The position numbers and the translations under genes are program-made. Shown here in pieces: positions 60,814 to 64,000 of a stretch of 64,000 nucleotides of DNA. The stretch comes from Sinorhizobium sp. 8-89 (GTDB lineage Bacteria; Pseudomonadota; Alphaproteobacteria; Rhizobiales; Rhizobiaceae). Position 1 is the stretch's first letter. Every line of letters begins with the position of its first letter. Under the pieces are notes generated by a model. It worked only from the letters and a program-made list of their open reading frames with translations. It did no database searches and was not told the DNA's origin. The stretch lies in NCBI RefSeq assembly GCF_030124325.1, contig NZ_JASKLR010000002.1, positions 372,518 through 436,517 of the forward strand, in the 5' to 3' direction.

Positions 60814-61149
60814 CCGGACTTTGCCTCGGGTACCCCAAACCGAACTTAGCGCAGAGCAAGCGGCATGATCGATCCGCGAGCTTCGGATTCGAAAGCGTTC
60901 GGTAATCTCCTCCTGCGGGATGTCAGAACTGAAGCGGCAGATCGTGTCGTCGCCCCGGCGACGCGCTCCGTCCCGAGAAGAATGCTCCCGGCCACTGGAG
61001 GCGTCAAACTGAAACGAATGCGTGTAACGCCTTTGTTTGCTGCGGAGAATCAGCGGTCGAACACACCGTCATCATGCTCACTGGCTGATCGCAAGGCGGA
61101 CCAGGAGGAAACGTGAGGGAGGCACCTCGAAGGGTCGGGTTATCGCTCC

Positions 61150-61599
61150 TCAGGCGCTTTTCGGTCTCTTGGAGCGCGCAGCCTGCACCGACGTGTTCAG
61201 CGCCACGGCGGCGCGAATGAGCGCCTTCAAGGCCTCTTCGTCGATCTGCTCGCCCTCATGGAAATCGATGGCTCGCCTGGTGTTGCCTTCGAGGCTGGAG
61301 TTGAAGAGGCCCGACGGGTCCTCCAGCGAGGCGCCCTTGGCGAACGTCATCTTCACCACGGCCTTGTAGGTCTCGCCGGTGCAGATTATTCCGGCATGCG
61401 ACCAAACCGGAACCCCTCTCCACTTCCACTCCTCGACCACTTCGGGATCGGCCTCTCTGATCAGCATCCTGATCCGCGCGAGCGTCTCGCCCCGCCAATC
61501 ACTCAGCTCCTCGATTCTCGCGTCTATCAACTCGGAGGGAGAAGCGTCTCCTTCAGTCAGGCCGCTCTTTCCATTCTCCATGGGTGTCGCTTTCTTCAT
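61150..61599 (-). CDS. DUF1801-family protein
   Basis: 149 residues from ATG 61599 with GGGGAG about 12 bases upstream. DUF1801 pattern: LARIRMLIREADPEVVEEWK, then GVPVWSHAGIICTGETYKAV and MTFAKGASLEDPSGLFNSSL. The fold is related to YdhG/frataxin-like proteins; its role is unknown. A second DUF1801 gene lies 250 bases upstream, separated by a repeat A copy. Confidence 0.85.
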   Translation of the reverse strand: MKKATPMENGKSGLTEGDASPSELIDARIEELSDWRGETLARIRMLIREADPEVVEEWKWRGVPVWSHAGIICTGETYKAVVKMTFAKGASLEDPSGLFNSSLEGNTRRAIDFHEGEQIDEEALKALIRAAVALNTSVQAARSKRPKSA

Positions 61600-61622
61600 C
61601 TTGTTGTCGCTCCCCGTCGCTT

Positions 61623-61695
61623 CAGAGCAATTCCAGAAAAAGTGTGTAGCGGTTTTCCGTCCGGAATTGCGCAGTTGCAAAGAGTTAGACCATTT
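61623..61695. repeat. Intergenic repeat A, complete copy
   Basis: CAGAGCAATTCCAGAAAAAGT, GTGTAGCGGTTTTCCGTCCG, GAATTGCGCAGTTGCAAAGAG. Outer arms GCAATTCC/GGAATTGC pair. Confidence 0.8.
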
Positions 61696-61851
61696 CACTG
61701 TTTCAAGGAAACGGTGAACGGCCCGGCATCGATACTGCATCTATCCTTGGATCGGAGCCGGTTTCGGGGCAGAGCATGCGGCCCTCGCCGGAATCTGGCA
61801 CCAGAGCATCTCGTTTCCGGTCATCCACGCGGCAAGCCTGGGCCGCTTGCG

Positions 61852-62382
61852 CTACGGCACCCATCCGGGCAGCTCCGATGCCTGCCGGATCCAGCGCGCC
61901 ACCAGCTCCTCGTCGATCTCTTCATCCTCGTGGATGTGGAAGTAGCGCACGTTCTTGTCCTTGGACTCGACGGGCGGAACGGGACTGAGCGACGCACCGC
62001 GGAAGAAGGTCACCTTGATGTACTTCGTGAAGCAATGAAAGCTCAGGAACCATCCCTGGCCCTCGACGCCGTAAAACGGCGAGTTCCATTTGACCGCCTT
62101 CAGCACGCCGGGGACCGTTCGCACGATGAGCGCGTCGAGGCGGCGCCCGACGCCGCTTTTCCAGCCCGGCATCGCCGCGATATAGGCCTGCACGGGCGCA
62201 TCGCCATCGGCCTTGGCAATCTGAGGATTGCCGCCTGAGAGAAGCGTCGGCTTCGCGCCCATCGCGGCGTCCTTGGCTGCCGTGGTCTTGGCTCCCGTGG
62301 TCTTGGCCGCCTTCGCAGCCGCCGGCGTGGCGGCGGCCTTCTTTGCGGCCTTGGTTGATTTGACGGATGACTTATCAGCCAT
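61852..62382 (-). CDS. DUF1801-family protein with lysine/alanine-rich N terminus
   Basis: 176 residues from ATG 62382 (GGTGGAG upstream). The first ~45 residues are Lys/Ala-rich (SVKSTKAAKKAAATPAAAKA), histone-H1-like, then a DUF1801 domain (RLDALIVRTVPGVLKAVKWN, SPFYGVEGQGWFLSFHCFTK). The basic tail could bind DNA or be a flexible linker. Confidence 0.85.
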   Translation of the reverse strand: MADKSSVKSTKAAKKAAATPAAAKAAKTTGAKTTAAKDAAMGAKPTLLSGGNPQIAKADGDAPVQAYIAAMPGWKSGVGRRLDALIVRTVPGVLKAVKWNSPFYGVEGQGWFLSFHCFTKYIKVTFFRGASLSPVPPVESKDKNVRYFHIHEDEEIDEELVARWIRQASELPGWVP

Positions 62383-62401
62383 TGCGTTCACTCCACCTGA
62401 A

Positions 62402-62478
62402 GCGCCGCGCGTCTTGTGAAGCGCGCAAAGGATGCTGTAGCACTTTGAATTGCTGCATGTTTTATCCTTAAATCGATG
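62402..62478. repeat. Intergenic repeat B, complete copy
   Basis: GCGCCGCGCGTCTTGTGAAG, CGCGCAAAGGATGCTGTAGC, ACTTTGAATTGCTGCATGTT, then TTATCCTTAAATCGAT. It contains two hairpins (CGCGCGTC/…GCGCG and GCAGC-like arms). Confidence 0.8.
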
Positions 62479-62550
62479 ATCAGGAATACCTGATCTTAAA
62501 AGTGTAGACTCAATTGGCCGAGCGGAAGCCGCCTGAAACGCCCGCGCCGG

Positions 62551-63546
62551 TCATCGCGCCGCACTCAGAACGCGGTCCTCGCCTTCATAGTCGAACAGGT
62601 CCCAGGGATAGGCAGCGAGCTGCGGGAGGATGCTTCGCCAATCTCGCCCGCGTGTCGCCTCGATAAGCCAGATGACCGCATCGCGCACGGTCTGCGCATA
62701 GGTACCGGCGTTCGGCGCGAGGCTCGAGCAGACGAACGGACCTGCGACCGACCACGGGCTCATTCCGGCGGATGGCGGATAGGGCTCGTCGGAAAGCCCG
62801 ACGATCTCGGCACTGCGCTCCATCGCGGCCATGATGGCGCCGCCGATTTCAGCAGCCGTCGGCGCGTTGGCGTCGGCGACGTTGAGGATCGACGGCCTGT
62901 CTTCTGCAACCGTCCACACCACCGCCTCGGCGATTGCGGCAACCGAGGTCGTTTGAAACCGGCTTCGCCCTCCATAGGCCAACGGAATGCGCTGCCGGCC
63001 ATCGAGCAGCCGGCGCACAAACCACCACTCCCGCGCGTGCTTGCTGTAGGGCCCGTGGATCGCCGCAGGACGAAGGATGGTGGCGCGGCATTGCGCGCGA
63101 TCGAGGAGCCGCCTCTCCATTGCTGCCTTCCTGGTGGAATAGGTGCCGGGGCCCGGGTCAACCGTCGGCTGATCCTCGCGGATTGGAACAGGAAGACGCG
63201 GGAAGCCGCGCTCACCGGCTTCATCCAGGGTGCGGCCTTGCTCGTCGCGATAGACGCTCGCGCTGGACACCGCAATGATATGACCGACGGACGCCTGCGC
63301 AGAGAGGAGTCCGTCCGCATCCGCTTCGTCGAACGCTATGCAGTCCATCAGCAGATCCGCACCCTCGCCGATCGCGGTCTTCAGCGCGTCAGGGTCGCTG
63401 CGGTCGAAGGGAACGTGCTGCCATGGGCCGTCAACTGGAGGCGGCGTGCGCGAACCGAGCCGCACCGCCCAGCCCTCCTCCGCCAGCCGTCTGGCGACCG
63501 CGATGCCTATCTGACCGGTACCGCCGATGATGAAAGCAGAAGCCAT
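62551..63546 (-). CDS. NAD-dependent epimerase/dehydratase (extended SDR)
   Basis: 331 residues from ATG 63546; the longer frame upstream is a shadow. The nucleotide-binding loop is FIIGGTGQIGIAVARRLAEE. A GTYSTRKAAMERRLL segment holds the SDR tyrosine/lysine (YxxxK, with S in place), and PAAIHGPYSKHAREWWFVRR is the substrate loop. Similar enzymes act on nucleotide sugars or lactones; the substrate is unknown. Confidence 0.85.
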   Translation of the reverse strand: MASAFIIGGTGQIGIAVARRLAEEGWAVRLGSRTPPPVDGPWQHVPFDRSDPDALKTAIGEGADLLMDCIAFDEADADGLLSAQASVGHIIAVSSASVYRDEQGRTLDEAGERGFPRLPVPIREDQPTVDPGPGTYSTRKAAMERRLLDRAQCRATILRPAAIHGPYSKHAREWWFVRRLLDGRQRIPLAYGGRSRFQTTSVAAIAEAVVWTVAEDRPSILNVADANAPTAAEIGGAIMAAMERSAEIVGLSDEPYPPSAGMSPWSVAGPFVCSSLAPNAGTYAQTVRDAVIWLIEATRGRDWRSILPQLAAYPWDLFDYEGEDRVLSAAR

Positions 63547-63584
63547 GTCCCAGAGTGTTCCGCCCAGGTCGTGGCTGTCAATGC

Positions 63585-63650
63585 GTTCGGATGTATGCAG
63601 CAGTTCAAGATACCGGAGTCCGCACGTCCGATCGGACGCACAGAGCCGCC
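63585..63650. repeat. Intergenic repeat B, inverted degenerate copy
   Basis: GATGTATGCAGCAGTTCAAG ... CCGCACGTCCGATCGGACGC resembles the reverse complement of repeat B. It occupies the gap between the epimerase start and the transporter stop. Confidence 0.55.
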
Positions 63651-63716
63651 GAACACGCCGCGCCAACCTCTTTGTTGCCACGCCGCGCCAAGCGCCGTAC
63701 TGCAAGAGCCGTGCGG

Positions 63717-64000
63717 CTAAACCGCATCGTCCGGCTTCCGCGATCTCGCGACGATGATGATGCCGAGCAGTGAAACGACCAGCCCCGCTGCCATCGCAAA
63801 GGACAATGGTTCGCCGAACATCACCCAGGCCCAGATCATCGTCACCGGCGGGCTCAGATAGAGGATCGCCGTAACGCGCGCCGGAGAGGATTTGCGAAGC
63901 GCGATGTAGTAGAGGCTCCACGCCCCGAACGTCGCCACGAAGACGAGCCAGAGAATGCCGCCGATAAAGCCCGTGTCTAGCACCGGGAGAACGCCTCCCT
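63717..64000 (-). CDS. EamA/DMT-family transporter (C-terminal part)
   Basis: The frame is open to the window edge, so the N-terminal part lies beyond it. Visible are the last three to four membrane helices (GGILWLVFVATFGAWSLYYI, ARVTAILYLSPPVTMIWAWV, SFAMAAGLVVSLLGIIIVAR), with the helix pattern and PPVTMIWAWVMFGEPLS of drug/metabolite transporters. Substrate unknown. Confidence 0.85.
   Translation of the reverse strand, partial: GGVLPVLDTGFIGGILWLVFVATFGAWSLYYIALRKSSPARVTAILYLSPPVTMIWAWVMFGEPLSFAMAAGLVVSLLGIIIVARSRKPDDAV

Noticed and set aside
1-64000. CRISPR array or transposase genes
   Set aside because: No regularly spaced direct repeats and no DDE/HUH or serine/tyrosine recombinase-like frame were found; the repeats present are dispersed intergenic elements.

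Overview
The window looks like a chromosomal segment of an alphaproteobacterium of the Rhizobiaceae, most likely Sinorhizobium/Ensifer. The reasons are the GC-rich codon use, the fixGHIS operon with a FixK-type box beside gnd, the ohr/ohrR pair, DUF1515 and DUF3309 proteins, and two families of short intergenic repeats of a kind known from rhizobia. No rRNA, tRNA, CRISPR array or insertion sequence was recognised. All assignments come from reading the sequence; no database search was run.

Region 1 (1-10.3 kb) is a sugar-catabolic locus on the minus strand: a partial Gfo/Idh/MocA dehydrogenase, a TIM-barrel sugar isomerase/epimerase, a D-lyxose/mannose isomerase-type cupin, a GH2 beta-mannosidase, and a complete carbohydrate ABC importer (ATPase, two permeases, binding protein). 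A divergent LacI-type regulator faces it across a 0.5 kb intergenic region with two related palindromes. The set suggests uptake and breakdown of beta-mannosides. Region 2 (10.5-20.7 kb) is housekeeping and respiration: gnd, fixGHIS (maturation of the cbb3 oxidase) under a FixK-like box, an AraC regulator, SRPBCC and VOC proteins, and small membrane or lipoproteins.

Region 3 (about 20.4-51.6 kb) is a prophage-derived block, nearly all on the minus strand. It encodes a podovirus-like particle: terminase, P22-type portal, scaffold, SU10/DUF5309-type capsid protein, adaptor and stabilisation proteins, tail lysozyme, S74 and other fibres, and a lysis cassette with an overlapping spanin pair. No integrase, repressor, excisionase or replication gene is visible. 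The module is interrupted by cargo: an M20 amidohydrolase and membrane proteins between portal and scaffold, small membrane proteins on the plus strand between terminase and portal, a duplicated exported two-cysteine domain family beside a possible toxin-like protein, and a TylF-like methyltransferase before the lysis genes. Several genes are broken. Three show apparent +1 changes in A/T homopolymers and one has an in-frame amber codon.

Region 4 (about 49-64 kb) is accessory chromosome: a GFA-type zinc protein, DUF3309, a CcoN-like short membrane protein, several tiny membrane proteins with good ribosome sites, a 5'-truncated RTX protein, a flavin monooxygenase, an alpha/beta hydrolase with an ABM-domain partner, ohr/ohrR with paired operators, a decayed cytochrome P460-like gene, two DUF1801 proteins, an NAD-dependent epimerase, and the end of an EamA transporter. 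Intergenic repeats are densest here.
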